A stretch of 64,000 nucleotides of DNA from Rheinheimera pleomorphica (GTDB taxonomy: Bacteria; Pseudomonadota; Gammaproteobacteria; Enterobacterales; Alteromonadaceae): positions 1 to 64,000 of the forward strand of contig NZ_SIRR01000005.1 in the NCBI RefSeq assembly GCF_011634895.1, read 5' to 3'. The notes under the pieces were generated by a model. That model worked only from the letters and a program-made list of their open reading frames with translations, was not told where the DNA came from and did no database searches. The translations under genes and the position numbers were made by a program. Positions 54,058 through 63,497 of this stretch are shown one piece after another (position 1 is the first letter of the stretch; each line of letters begins with the position of its first letter).

Positions 54058-55341
54058 ATGACCGGATTACATAACCGCAACCATCCTTTGCGTGATGTAC
54101 TGGATAAAGAATTGCAACAGCGCACCTTTCCGGCGCTGGTTGCGCCCTGTCGCTTGTGTCAGTTTATGTTAACCGTTGCGCCGGCCTCGCGTAGCAACGA
54201 ACTAAGCTTTATGCAGCAGCTGGCCCGCCAACAGGGTAGCTATTTTAGCGAAACTGACCACGACATTAACCTGCCGTTGTTCGGCGGAACCCTAAGGTTT
54301 GAAAAACATGGTGAATTTTCCAGCTATGTGTTTATTCAGCCGGGCAGCGAGAAACAGCTGTTTGACGATCCACTGGATTTTTTGCCCAGCAAAGACTGGC
54401 TGGATAGTATCCCCGGGCAGATCTTTCGCGTAGTGCAGCTGAGTGTTATTACACCGGCCCAGCTAACAGCGAACACGGATATTGATCAGCTGTTTAACCC
54501 GGACAATTGCATCAGCAGTATGCTGGCAGGCAAAAAAGCCAGGATCTGGACAGACTTTCAAAAACACGCTGAAGGTGCCGGTCGCATGCTGCTACTGGAT
54601 CAGGGCTTAAGCCCCTCAGCGCTGGGCCGTCTGGTGCAGCAACTGTTTGATCTGGGTAACTACCGCAAGCTGTCTTTACTGGGCTGGCCTTTATCGCGTC
54701 AGGCGCTGGCCAGGCTCACCTTACTGGAACAACAACTGTCCGACATTATCCAACGTATTGAACATAAGAAAAATGATGATGAGCACCTGCTAAACGAAAT
54801 TACCACTATGGCAGCACAAACTGAGCATTTAATTGCCGATACCAGCTCACGGCTGCAAGCCACTGCCGCCTATTATCAATTAACGCTGGATCGGATCAAA
54901 AGCTTAAATGAAACGCCAATAGAGGGCCTGTTATCACTACAGGATTTTACCGAGCGGCGCTTAACGCCGGCATTTCGTACCAGTGAGTCAGTGGTGTTCC
55001 GGCAAAATGCGCTCTCTGGCCGCCTGGGCCGCTCTACTGAACTGTTGCGTACCCGGATTAACTTAAAACTGGAGCAGCAGAACCAGCAATTGCTGGCATC
55101 GATGGATAAACGCGCCAAACTGCAGCTGAATATGCAACAGATGGTTGAGGGCTTATCCCTGGTCGCTATTAGTTACTACGCCGTACAGCTCTGTGACAAA
55201 GCCATTAGCGCCCTAAGTTACTGGTTGCCGCACCTGGATAGCCCGCGCTGGCAAAGTCTGAGTGTACCGCTGGTGATAGTCACGGTTTGTCTACTGCTAT
55301 TCTGGTTAAACAGGCAGTTGCATCGCGATAAATCAGGCTGA
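54058..55341 (+). CDS. DUF3422 family membrane protein
   Basis: This 427-residue protein matches DUF3422: FPALVAPCRLCQFML near the start, LFGGTLRFEKHGEFSSYVF, long helices in the middle (about residues 215-350, including EHKKNDDEHLLNEITTMA), and two C-terminal transmembrane helices (LSLVAISYYAVQLC; VPLVIVTVCLLLFWL). The fold resembles CorA-like long-helix membrane proteins, but function is unknown. Confidence 0.85.
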   Translation: MTGLHNRNHPLRDVLDKELQQRTFPALVAPCRLCQFMLTVAPASRSNELSFMQQLARQQGSYFSETDHDINLPLFGGTLRFEKHGEFSSYVFIQPGSEKQLFDDPLDFLPSKDWLDSIPGQIFRVVQLSVITPAQLTANTDIDQLFNPDNCISSMLAGKKARIWTDFQKHAEGAGRMLLLDQGLSPSALGRLVQQLFDLGNYRKLSLLGWPLSRQALARLTLLEQQLSDIIQRIEHKKNDDEHLLNEITTMAAQTEHLIADTSSRLQATAAYYQLTLDRIKSLNETPIEGLLSLQDFTERRLTPAFRTSESVVFRQNALSGRLGRSTELLRTRINLKLEQQNQQLLASMDKRAKLQLNMQQMVEGLSLVAISYYAVQLCDKAISALSYWLPHLDSPRWQSLSVPLVIVTVCLLLFWLNRQLHRDKSG

Positions 55342-55406
55342 CTGCTTGAGATCTGGCTGGCTAAGTGCTTTACTTGCAATCCCGTTACAGCTTAAGGAAT
55401 AAAGCC

Positions 55407-56105
55407 GTGCTGCGTGTTGTCGTTGTGTTCAGTTGTCTGAGTGTTGCCTGTTTTGCTGCAGCAACAGAGCCAGACAGCCACACCGCGAAAAAACAACTCA
55501 AGCTGGTGCCCGGTCAGTCATTGCACCCTAGCGTCGCGCCAGCGACTGACGCGTCTGCTGGTCAGATAGCAGTGTATAAATCGGTCAAACAGGATGGTAC
55601 AGCGCTATTTTCCGACCGCCAACCACTGAACCGGCCTTATCAGCTGATGCGCTTTGATTGTTTTGCCTGCGATCCGGTGTCCAATATTAATTGGCACACC
55701 GTGCCTTTATATACCAAACCTTATAACCGTATTATTGCCAAAGCAGCAGATGCCCACCTGTTGGACCCCGCCTTGATCCGCGCGGTGATCCATGCCGAGT
55801 CATCGTTCAGGCCACAAGTAGTATCGAAAAAAGGTGCTGTCGGTTTAATGCAACTGATGCCGCAAACAGCAGCGTTTTTAGGTGTGCAAGATGCCAGCCA
55901 TCCGGAGCAGAATATTATTGCCGGCAGCCGTTATCTGGCGCAATTGCTAAAACAGCATAACAGTGATTTAGCCCTGGCATTAGCTGCCTACAATGCCGGT
56001 GCCAGCAATGTAAAACGTTATGGCGGCATACCACCGTTTGCTGAAACCCAGGCCTATGTACAGCGCGTGACCATATTACATAAGCGCTATCAGCAGCAGG
56101 GTTAG
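55407..56105 (+). CDS. Exported lytic transglycosylase (SLT domain)
   Basis: This 232-residue periplasmic murein-cleaving enzyme starts at GTG 55407, preceded by TTAAGGAAT and followed by a signal peptide (VVVVFSCLSVACFAAATE). A DUF4124-like segment (IAVYKSVKQDGTALFSDRQP) comes before the SLT domain (about residues 110-225) with catalytic Glu in AVIHAESSFRPQ, then GLMQLMPQTA and LAAYNAGASNVKRYGG. A longer frame from GTG 55365 lacks a clear signal. Confidence 0.9.
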   Translation: MLRVVVVFSCLSVACFAAATEPDSHTAKKQLKLVPGQSLHPSVAPATDASAGQIAVYKSVKQDGTALFSDRQPLNRPYQLMRFDCFACDPVSNINWHTVPLYTKPYNRIIAKAADAHLLDPALIRAVIHAESSFRPQVVSKKGAVGLMQLMPQTAAFLGVQDASHPEQNIIAGSRYLAQLLKQHNSDLALALAAYNAGASNVKRYGGIPPFAETQAYVQRVTILHKRYQQQG

Positions 56106-56533
56106 CGGCTTTGCACCGCAGCTTTGTTCAGCGCAGCCCGCAGTATGTCTTTCCACGACACCAGCCCAAGCAAATGCTTATGTTCATCTACCACCGGTAA
56201 ACAGCTGATATTGTGTTGTAGCAGTAAGGCCGCTGCCGCTTTTACCGCCGTGCTTTCGCCGATGGTGATAACAGGGCTTACCATTACCTGATGTACCTTG
56301 CGTGTCCGCATAAACATGCCGACAGAGGGATCGGATGCGGAGTCCATAACCGGGCTTAACTCACGAAAGTAATCTTTTACCGATACGATCCCCACCAGGC
56401 GGTTGCTTTGGTCGACTACCGGCACATGCTGAAAACGCGCTTTGGCAAAAACCTCACGCAAGGAGGCCAGGCTGGCATCCGCCATGGTCGTCACCAACTT
56501 GCTGCGGTGCGTCATGATCTGAGCAATACTCAT
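56102..56533 (-). CDS. CBS-domain protein
   Basis: This 143-residue tandem CBS pair (IMTHRSKLVTTMADASLASL; MVSPVITIGESTAVKAAAAL) is related to the protein at 51732-52160. Its end overlaps the convergent transglycosylase stop by 4 bases. It is just downstream of pilU, and a role as nucleotide-sensing partner in that region is possible but unproven. Confidence 0.85.
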   Translation of the reverse strand: MSIAQIMTHRSKLVTTMADASLASLREVFAKARFQHVPVVDQSNRLVGIVSVKDYFRELSPVMDSASDPSVGMFMRTRKVHQVMVSPVITIGESTAVKAAAALLLQHNISCLPVVDEHKHLLGLVSWKDILRAALNKAAVQSR

Positions 56534-56560
56534 ACTGGCCTCTTTGGCTGAACCGTCTGG

Positions 56561-57685
56561 TTAATCGTCAGTCTTTTCAAAACCTTCTATCGTTACACCT
56601 GACAGGAAACCGGCACCTTTGGTATCACCACTGCGCAGTTTAATCATTAAACGCAGATCATTCGGTGAATCAGCATGGTGCAGGGCATCGGCGTAACTGA
56701 TACGACCGGCTTGATACAAGTCATACAATGCCTGATCAAAGGTTTGCATACCCAGCTCGCGGGATTTGGTCATTACCGCTTTAATCTCACCCATTTCACC
56801 GCGGGCAATCAAATCTGCAATCAGTGGCGAATTTAACAGCACCTCTATTGCCGCTACCCTACCCTGACCATCTGCGGTGGGCACCAGTTGCTGCGCGACG
56901 ATACCGCGCAAGTTTAGTGATAAATCGAACAACAGCTTCTGGTGCATTTCTTTTGGTACCAGGTGCATAATGCGGTCTATCGCCTGGTTGGCATTGTTGG
57001 CGTGCAGAGTCGCGATACATAAATGCCCGGTTTCCGCAAACGACAGCGCATATTCCATGGTATCCTGGCTGCGAATTTCACCAATCAGGATCACGTCCGG
57101 CGCCTGGCGCAATGAGCTTTTCAGCGCGGCTTCAAACGACTCAGTGTCAATGCCAACTTCACGCTGGGTAATTAAGCTTTTATGGTGCTCATGCACAAAC
57201 TCTATCGGATCTTCGATAGTTAAAATATGACCTTTAGCATTGCGGTTTCGATACCCCAGCAGCGCCGCCAGTGATGTCGACTTACCGGTGCCGGTACCAC
57301 CAACAAACAGCACCAGGCCGCGCTTGGACATGATCACTTCTTTCATGATCGGCGGCAGGCCTAAGTCATCAACATTCGGAATTTGCGTTACGATGCGGCG
57401 GATAACCATACCGGCACAATCACGCTGCCAGAAGGCCGAGATACGAAAACGCCCCAGCTCATTGGCAATGGCAAAGTTACACTCTTTGCTGGTCATAAAC
57501 TCTTGCTGCTGTTTATCGTTCATTGCCGACAATACCAGCTTTAACGAACCGGCATCGGTCAGAGGTGCATCGTCAATTGGCAGCAGCTCACCATTGATCT
57601 TTGCCGCCACCGGCATGCCGGCGGTGACAAACATATCAGAGGCTTTCTCAGCCACCATTTTTTCAAGAAAATCATCTAGCTGCAT
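56561..57685 (-). CDS. pilU: Type IV pilus retraction ATPase PilU
   Basis: This 374-residue hexameric ATPase is an accessory to PilT in pilus retraction. Walker A is VGGTGTGKST, the Asp box is ILTIEDPIEFVHEH, Walker B is DVILIGEIRSQDTME, and the His box is IATLHANNANQ. The C-terminal tail past residue 345 is characteristic of PilU. It starts 6 bases after pilT. Confidence 0.95.
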   Translation of the reverse strand: MQLDDFLEKMVAEKASDMFVTAGMPVAAKINGELLPIDDAPLTDAGSLKLVLSAMNDKQQQEFMTSKECNFAIANELGRFRISAFWQRDCAGMVIRRIVTQIPNVDDLGLPPIMKEVIMSKRGLVLFVGGTGTGKSTSLAALLGYRNRNAKGHILTIEDPIEFVHEHHKSLITQREVGIDTESFEAALKSSLRQAPDVILIGEIRSQDTMEYALSFAETGHLCIATLHANNANQAIDRIMHLVPKEMHQKLLFDLSLNLRGIVAQQLVPTADGQGRVAAIEVLLNSPLIADLIARGEMGEIKAVMTKSRELGMQTFDQALYDLYQAGRISYADALHHADSPNDLRLMIKLRSGDTKGAGFLSGVTIEGFEKTDD

Positions 57686-57691
57686 AGCGGT

Positions 57692-58744
57692 TTATATCCT
57701 GCCCATGGTGCCAAAAGTATTCTTATCCTGCGCTTTGGCCGCCGCATCTTTTTGCGTCACTAAACCGCGGTTGACCAGATTCACCAGACACTGATCCATG
57801 GTTTGCATGCCATGAGCAGCACCGGTTTGAATTACCGAATACATTTGGGCAATTTTATCTTCACGTATCAGGTTACGGATAGCCGGTAACCCGACCATAA
57901 TTTCGTGCGCGGCAATACGGCCACCACCTACTTTTTTCAGCAGGGTTTGCGAGATAACCGCACGTAATGATTCAGACAACATAGAACGTACCATGTCTTT
58001 TTCTTCGCCCGGAAACACGTCGATAATACGGTCAATGGTTTTCGGCGCCGAGGTGGTGTGCAAGGTACCAAATACCAAGTGGCCGGTTTCTGCGGCGGTC
58101 ATCGCCAGACGGATGGTTTCTAAATCGCGCAATTCACCCACCAGTATCACGTCCGGATCTTCCCGCAGTGCCGAACGCAGTGCATTACTGAAACTGTGGG
58201 TATCGCGGTGCACTTCACGTTGGTTAATCAGGCTGGATTTATTGTTGTGTACAAATTCGATCGGATCTTCAATCGTTAGAATATGGTCGTGGCGCATGGT
58301 GTTAATGTAGTCAATCATCGCGGCCAGGGTGGTCGATTTACCCGAACCGGTTGGCCCGGTAACCAACACTAAACCACGCGGGTTTTCAGCGATGGTTTTA
58401 AAGATATCCGGTGCCCCTAAATCATCCAGCGTTAACACTTCGCTGGGGATAGTACGGAACACCGCGGCTGCACCGCGATTAGTGACAAAAGCATTAACCC
58501 GGAAACGGGCCAAATTGGGTACTTCAAAGGAGAAGTCTGATTCGAGATTTTCTTCGTATTCTTTACGCTGCTTGTCGGTCATAATCTCGTACACCAGGGC
58601 GTGAACTTCTTTATGTGACAGCGGCGGAATATTTAACTTGCGTACATCACCATCTACGCGGATCAGCGGTGGCACACCGGCAGATAAGTGTAAATCTGAT
58701 GCCTTATGTTGCACACTAAAAGCCAATAATTCGGTAATATCCAT
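57692..58744 (-). CDS. pilT: Type IV pilus retraction ATPase PilT
   Basis: This 350-residue motor powers pilus retraction and twitching. MDITELLAFSVQHKASDLHL is the canonical N-terminus, so the start is at 58744. It has GPTGSGKSTTLAAMID, DVILVGELRDLETIRLA, FGTLHTTSAPKTID and the AIRNLIRE retraction motif. Divergent from yggS with 30 bases between start codons. Confidence 0.97.
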   Translation of the reverse strand: MDITELLAFSVQHKASDLHLSAGVPPLIRVDGDVRKLNIPPLSHKEVHALVYEIMTDKQRKEYEENLESDFSFEVPNLARFRVNAFVTNRGAAAVFRTIPSEVLTLDDLGAPDIFKTIAENPRGLVLVTGPTGSGKSTTLAAMIDYINTMRHDHILTIEDPIEFVHNNKSSLINQREVHRDTHSFSNALRSALREDPDVILVGELRDLETIRLAMTAAETGHLVFGTLHTTSAPKTIDRIIDVFPGEEKDMVRSMLSESLRAVISQTLLKKVGGGRIAAHEIMVGLPAIRNLIREDKIAQMYSVIQTGAAHGMQTMDQCLVNLVNRGLVTQKDAAAKAQDKNTFGTMGRI

Positions 58745-58774
58745 GACAATTTTTACTCCACTTTGCCAATTGAT

Positions 58775-59446
58775 ATGAATAACATAGCAGAACAACTTAG
58801 CCTCGCCTATCAGAACCTGAACGAAAAGTGCCAGGCACAGGCTGTATCAAAGCCGGTACAGTTAATTGCCGTCAGTAAAACCAAGCCATTGCAGGCCGTC
58901 ATAGCGGCCTACCAGGCCGGGCAGCGCCAATTTGGCGAGAACTACCCGCAAGAGTTGGCAGATAAAGCCGCTCAGTTGGCCGCGTATGCAGATATCAGTT
59001 GGCACTTTATTGGCCCGCTGCAATCGAATAAAACCAAACTGGTGGCAGAACACGCCGACTGGGTACACAGTATTGACCGGCTAAAAATTGCCCAGCGCTT
59101 AAACGAGCAACGCCCCGCGGCTAAGGGCAAGCTTAAGGTGTTGCTGCAAATTAATATCAGTGCTGAACAGAGCAAAGCCGGCATTGCCGCCAGCGACATG
59201 CTAAGCCTGGCCGCAAGTATCAGCACGCTGCCACAGCTGGAATTAAAAGGCTTGATGGCGATACCGGCGCCGGGCCACAGCGAAAGCGCCTTTGCCGCCA
59301 TGCAACAACTATCGATACAGTTGCAGCAACATTACCCACAGGCCAGTGAGTTATCTATGGGAATGTCTGATGACTGGCCACTGGCTCTGATATATGGCGC
59401 AACTATGATACGATTAGGCACTGCAATTTTTGGTGCCCGTAGCTAA
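58775..59446 (+). CDS. yggS: PLP homeostasis protein YggS
   Basis: This 223-residue PLP-binding single-domain TIM barrel keeps pyridoxal phosphate and amino-acid pools in balance. The PLP Lys is in LIAVSKTKPLQAV; FGENYPQELADKA, WHFIGPLQSNKTKLV, LSMGMSDDWPLAL and IRLGTAIFGAR are conserved. It is the first gene of the yggS-proC-yggT-yggU run. Confidence 0.95.
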   Translation: MNNIAEQLSLAYQNLNEKCQAQAVSKPVQLIAVSKTKPLQAVIAAYQAGQRQFGENYPQELADKAAQLAAYADISWHFIGPLQSNKTKLVAEHADWVHSIDRLKIAQRLNEQRPAAKGKLKVLLQINISAEQSKAGIAASDMLSLAASISTLPQLELKGLMAIPAPGHSESAFAAMQQLSIQLQQHYPQASELSMGMSDDWPLALIYGATMIRLGTAIFGARS

Positions 59447-59482
59447 AGCTAAATGGGTGCCCCGACGTTAGCAAGAGGAAGA

Positions 59483-60307
59483 ATGAAACAGATGAATGAC
59501 AATATGGTTGCGTTTATTGGTGCCGGTAATATGGCTCGCTGTGTGATTGCCGCTATGGTAAAAGCCGGTTATCCGGCCGACAACATTATTGCCGCCAACC
59601 GCAGCCAGCCCAAATTAACCGCCCTGGCGGCCGATTTTGGCATTCAGACCACACTGGATAACATTGAAGCAGTAAAAAAAGCCGATGTTATCGTGCTGGC
59701 GGTAAAACCACAGATGATGCAGGACGTCTGCACTGCACTGCTAGAGGCCGCACCGGAGATCACTGAAAAGCTGTTTGTCACTTTAGCGGCAGGTATTACG
59801 GTCGCGCGTTATCAGCAATGGCTGGGGCAAGTTCGCCTGGTACGGGCTATGCCCAATACACCGTCGCTGGTCGGTTTAGGCGTAACAGGGCTCTTTGCTA
59901 CTGCCTGCTCTAACTATGAAAAAGCCTTTGTTGATCATATGTTCAGTGGTACCGGCATGACGGTGTGGCTGGATAACGAAGCGCAAATTGATCATGTCAT
60001 CGCGGTTACCGGCAGCTCACCGGCGTATTTCTTTTTCTTTATGCAGGCGATGCAACAGGTTGCCGAACAACTGGGCTTTGATGCAGTACAGGCCAAGCAA
60101 ATGGTGGCACAAACGGCGCTGGGCGCCGCTACTATGGCGCTAAACAGCGAGCACAGCTTTGCTGAATTGCGTGCCCAAGTGACCTCAAAAGGCGGCACCA
60201 CCCATGAGGCGGTCAGCACTTTTGCTAACCAGGGCCTTGAAAAAATGGTTTCCGATGCCATGTATGCCGCCATCAAGCGGGCGCAGGAAATGGCGCAGAG
60301 TTTATAA
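59483..60307 (+). CDS. proC: Pyrroline-5-carboxylate reductase
   Basis: This 274-residue NAD(P)H enzyme makes proline from pyrroline-5-carboxylate. It has VAFIGAGNMARCVIAAM, LAVKPQMM, RAMPNTPSLVG and the C-terminal SKGGTTHEAVSTF signature. AGAGGA precedes the ATG at 59483; ATG 59492 is an alternative. Classic neighbour of yggS. Confidence 0.95.
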   Translation: MKQMNDNMVAFIGAGNMARCVIAAMVKAGYPADNIIAANRSQPKLTALAADFGIQTTLDNIEAVKKADVIVLAVKPQMMQDVCTALLEAAPEITEKLFVTLAAGITVARYQQWLGQVRLVRAMPNTPSLVGLGVTGLFATACSNYEKAFVDHMFSGTGMTVWLDNEAQIDHVIAVTGSSPAYFFFFMQAMQQVAEQLGFDAVQAKQMVAQTALGAATMALNSEHSFAELRAQVTSKGGTTHEAVSTFANQGLEKMVSDAMYAAIKRAQEMAQSL

Positions 60308-60327
60308 ATTTTATTGCCGGAGAGCTT

Positions 60328-60867
60328 ATGCAAGCTGTGCTGTTTCTGATAGATACCGCCTTTAGTTTATACCTGATGGTGGTAATACTACGCCTGTGGT
60401 TACAACTGGTACGGGCCGACTTTTACAACCCTTTTAGTCAGTTCGTTGTTAAAGCCACTAACCCGTTGGTGCTGCCGCTGCGGCGCATTATTCCCAGTAT
60501 TGGGCGCCTGGATACTGCCACCTTAGTATTGGCCTATACCATTATGCTGGCCAAGTTAGCGACACTGCAGTTACTGCAGTCTGGCCAAATGCTGGTCGTG
60601 CCCAGCCTGATTTTTGCCGTAATTTTTTTAGTCAAAGAAGTCTTTACCCTGCTGTTTTGGATCTTAGTGATCCGCGCCCTGCTAAGCTGGTTTAGCCAGG
60701 GTCGCAGCCCGGTTGAATATGTTATGCATCAGCTGACCGAGCCACTGTTAAAACCCATCCGCCGCATTTTGCCGCCACTGGGTGGCCTGGACTTATCCGT
60801 ACTGGTGGTGCTGATTGGCCTGCAATTTTTAAATATTCTGTTTAGTAGCTGGTTTAGCGGCCTTTGA
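60328..60867 (+). CDS. yggT: YggT family membrane protein
   Basis: This 179-residue protein has two copies of the YGGT unit ([20 protein letters not shown] ... [10 protein letters not shown]; and [12 protein letters not shown] ... [19 protein letters not shown]), each with paired helices. Linked to envelope or osmotic functions, not defined. It overlaps yggU by 4 bases. Confidence 0.93.
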   Translation: MQAVLFLIDTAFSLYLMVVILRLWLQLVRADFYNPFSQFVVKATNPLVLPLRRIIPSIGRLDTATLVLAYTIMLAKLATLQLLQSGQMLVVPSLIFAVIFLVKEVFTLLFWILVIRALLSWFSQGRSPVEYVMHQLTEPLLKPIRRILPPLGGLDLSVLVVLIGLQFLNILFSSWFSGL

Positions 60868-61160
60868 GCGCGGCAGTATTCGTCGGGCCGGATCTGCGCT
60901 TACAGCTGTATATCCAGCCTAAAGCCAGCCGCGATGACTGGGTTGGCTGCTATGGCGACGAGATAAAGCTGGCCATTACCGCGCCGCCGGTTGATGGCAA
61001 AGCAAATAGCCATTTACAGAAGTTTCTGGCCAAAAGCTTTGCCGTGGCCAAATCACAGGTGGTGATTGAAAAGGGTGAGCAAAGCCGGCACAAAACCGTC
61101 GTTATTATCGCCCCCAAGCGTCTGCCCGAGCTGGTAAAAAGCCAGTTGGCGCTGGTTTAA
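60864..61160 (+). CDS. yggU: DUF167 family protein YggU
   Basis: This 98-residue small cytoplasmic protein has the DUF167 core ([50 protein letters not shown]). It starts with TTG overlapping the yggT stop (TTGA), so translation is coupled. Function unknown. Confidence 0.9.
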   Translation: MSAAVFVGPDLRLQLYIQPKASRDDWVGCYGDEIKLAITAPPVDGKANSHLQKFLAKSFAVAKSQVVIEKGEQSRHKTVVIIAPKRLPELVKSQLALV

Positions 61161-61201
61161 GCACTATACTTAACAGTCAATATCTGACACTGGAGTACAT
61201 C

Positions 61202-61624
61202 ATGAACCGCTTTCTGCTTATATTGCTATTGGGACTTAGCATCAGCCTGTCTGCACAGGCCGAGCAAAAACAGCAACTGGGTAGTTGGGATGTGCATTAT
61301 ATTGCCTTTCCGGCCCCCTTACTGACTGCCGAAGTAGCGCAGCAATACCGGCTGCAACGCAGCAAATACAATGGCATTATTAACATTTCTGTACTGGACA
61401 GCAGCACACAGCAGGCGCAAAAAGTTGCGATAAGCGGCATTGCCAAAGATTTGCAGGGCCGCCAGCGTACGCTGGAGTTTAGCGAAGTAATTGAAGGCGA
61501 TGCGGTGTATTATCTGGCGCAGTTGCCATTTCGCCATGAGCAGCGTTTTAGTTTTACGCTTAATATCAGCAGTGGCAACCAGAGCCAGCAGCTGAAATTC
61601 GACCAGACATTTTACGTAGATTAA
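61202..61624 (+). CDS. DUF4426 exported protein
   Basis: This 140-residue protein has a signal peptide (about residues 1-20, ending SLSAQA) and a beta-rich DUF4426 domain (LGSWDVHYIAFPAPLLTAEV, YNGIINISVLDS). It is a regular member of the yggU-rdgB interval in Alteromonadales and Vibrio. Function unknown. GGAG precedes the ATG. Confidence 0.85.
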   Translation: MNRFLLILLLGLSISLSAQAEQKQQLGSWDVHYIAFPAPLLTAEVAQQYRLQRSKYNGIINISVLDSSTQQAQKVAISGIAKDLQGRQRTLEFSEVIEGDAVYYLAQLPFRHEQRFSFTLNISSGNQSQQLKFDQTFYVD

Positions 61625-61633
61625 TTTTATCTC

Positions 61634-62233
61634 ATGACAAACAAAATCGTGCTGGCTACCGGCAATAAAGGCAAGGTAGCAGAGTTAAGCCAGATGTTGG
61701 CACCGCTAAATTTTAGCGTTGTGCCGCAAACTGAACTCGGTGTCACCGACGCCGATGAAACCGGCCTGACCTTTATTGAAAATGCTATTTTAAAAGCCCG
61801 CCATGCGGCGCTGGCCACCGGCTTGCCGGCGATTGCCGATGATTCGGGCCTGGCGGTGGATGCCCTTGGCGGCGCGCCAGGTATTTACTCTGCGCGCTAC
61901 GCCGGTGAGGCCGCTGGCGATAGCGCCAATATTGACAAGCTGTTGTTAGCGCTAAAAGACGTACCCGATGATAAACGCAGTGCCCGTTTTCATTGTGTGC
62001 TGGTGTACTTACGCCATGCCGAAGATCCGACGCCGCTGGTATGCCATGGCGTCTGGCAGGGCCGAATCACTCAGGCCCCGGCTGGCAACGCTGGCTTTGG
62101 TTATGATCCGGTGTTTTTTGTGCCGTCCGAAGGCTGCACTAGCGCTGAGCTAAGCCGTGAGCATAAAGCCCGGCTTAGTCATCGGGGCAAGGCACTGGCC
62201 CAGCTGTTATCGCAGCTGGAAGCCGGGTTCTAA
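61634..62233 (+). CDS. rdgB: XTP/dITP pyrophosphatase
   Basis: This 199-residue house-cleaning enzyme removes non-canonical purine triphosphates. [42 protein letters not shown] and LSHRGKAL are the family signatures. Confidence 0.97.
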   Translation: MTNKIVLATGNKGKVAELSQMLAPLNFSVVPQTELGVTDADETGLTFIENAILKARHAALATGLPAIADDSGLAVDALGGAPGIYSARYAGEAAGDSANIDKLLLALKDVPDDKRSARFHCVLVYLRHAEDPTPLVCHGVWQGRITQAPAGNAGFGYDPVFFVPSEGCTSAELSREHKARLSHRGKALAQLLSQLEAGF

Positions 62234-62236
62234 GCG

Positions 62237-63379
62237 GTGGCGCTGCAACTGCCGCCGCTGGCGCTGTATATTCATATCCCCTGGTGTATACAAAAATGTC
62301 CCTATTGCGATTTTAATTCACACGCCGTTAAGCAAGGTATACCCGAGCAGGAATACATTGCCCATTTACTGGCCGATTTAGCGCAGGATGCCCCTTTAGT
62401 GGCCGGGCGCACCGTCAGCAGTATTTTTATCGGTGGCGGCACCCCCAGCGTATTTTCAGCCGCCGGCATCGGCCAAATCATCAGCGGCGTGAAACAGCAG
62501 TTAGCCTGTGACGATGCGATGGAAGTTACCATGGAAGCTAACCCTGGCACCGTCGAGGCGGAACGCTTCGCTGGTTATGTTGGCGCTGGCGTGACACGAT
62601 TTTCTATTGGTGTGCAAAGCTTTCAAAGTGCACAACTCAAAGCGCTGGGGCGTATTCACGACAGTGATGAAGCAATACGGGCCGCCAAACTGGCGCAGCA
62701 ATTACCGCTTAAAAGCTTTAATCTGGATTTAATGCATGGCTTGCCAGCTCAGGACATCCACGGCGCCCTGGCCGATTTGCAACAGGCAATAGATTTAGCC
62801 CCACCGCATTTATCCTGGTATCAGCTGACTATAGAGCCCAATACCGCCTTTGCTTCACGCCCACCGGTGCTACCGCCGGACGATACCTTATGGGATATTC
62901 AGCAGCAAGGCCTGGCGCTGCTACAACAGCACGGCTATCAGCAATACGAAATTTCAGCCTATGCCAAAGCGGGCCAGCATTGTCAGCACAATTTAAATTA
63001 CTGGCGTTATGGTGACTACTTAGGTATTGGCTGTGGCGCCCACGGCAAAATTACACTGCCTAGCCGGAACAGTATTTTGCGCACGGTAAAAATTAAGCAC
63101 CCCAAAGGTTATATGGATATCAGCCGCGGCTATGTCGACAGTCGTGAGCAAGTTGCGCCGGAAGACCGGCCATTTGAGTTTTTTATGAACCGATTTCGCT
63201 TGCTCGAGCCCTGCCCTACTGATGACTTTACCGCCTATACCGGCTTGCCGCTAAGCACTATCAGCGCTGCCATTGCCGAAGCTGAGCAAAAAGGCCTGCT
63301 GCATGTTGGCAAGCAGCACTGGCAAATTACCGATAAAGGTGCGCGCTATCTGAACGACTTACTGACCTTGTTTATCTAG
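62237..63379 (+). CDS. hemW: HemW, radical SAM heme chaperone
   Basis: This 380-residue radical SAM protein resembles coproporphyrinogen III dehydrogenase but acts in heme trafficking. The cluster motif is WCIQKCPYCDFNSH (the HemW-type CxxxCxxC), with FIGGGTPSVF and the C-terminal HemW domain (RPFEFFMNRFRLLEP). GTG start, 3 bases after the rdgB stop. Confidence 0.95.
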   Translation: MALQLPPLALYIHIPWCIQKCPYCDFNSHAVKQGIPEQEYIAHLLADLAQDAPLVAGRTVSSIFIGGGTPSVFSAAGIGQIISGVKQQLACDDAMEVTMEANPGTVEAERFAGYVGAGVTRFSIGVQSFQSAQLKALGRIHDSDEAIRAAKLAQQLPLKSFNLDLMHGLPAQDIHGALADLQQAIDLAPPHLSWYQLTIEPNTAFASRPPVLPPDDTLWDIQQQGLALLQQHGYQQYEISAYAKAGQHCQHNLNYWRYGDYLGIGCGAHGKITLPSRNSILRTVKIKHPKGYMDISRGYVDSREQVAPEDRPFEFFMNRFRLLEPCPTDDFTAYTGLPLSTISAAIAEAEQKGLLHVGKQHWQITDKGARYLNDLLTLFI

Positions 63380-63497
63380 CCCAGTGCAACCCGCGCTGGG
63401 GCGTGTAACAGCCAGCATGCGATAGTTGGCCTGTTTATTCGCTGGCAGTGACGTAAAATCAGTTACCCGCATAACGACAATGAAAAAGGAAACCGAT

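Noticed and set aside
57240-57794. 184-residue plus-strand frame across pilU and pilT
   Set aside because: Antisense to two clear ATPase genes; no independent support.
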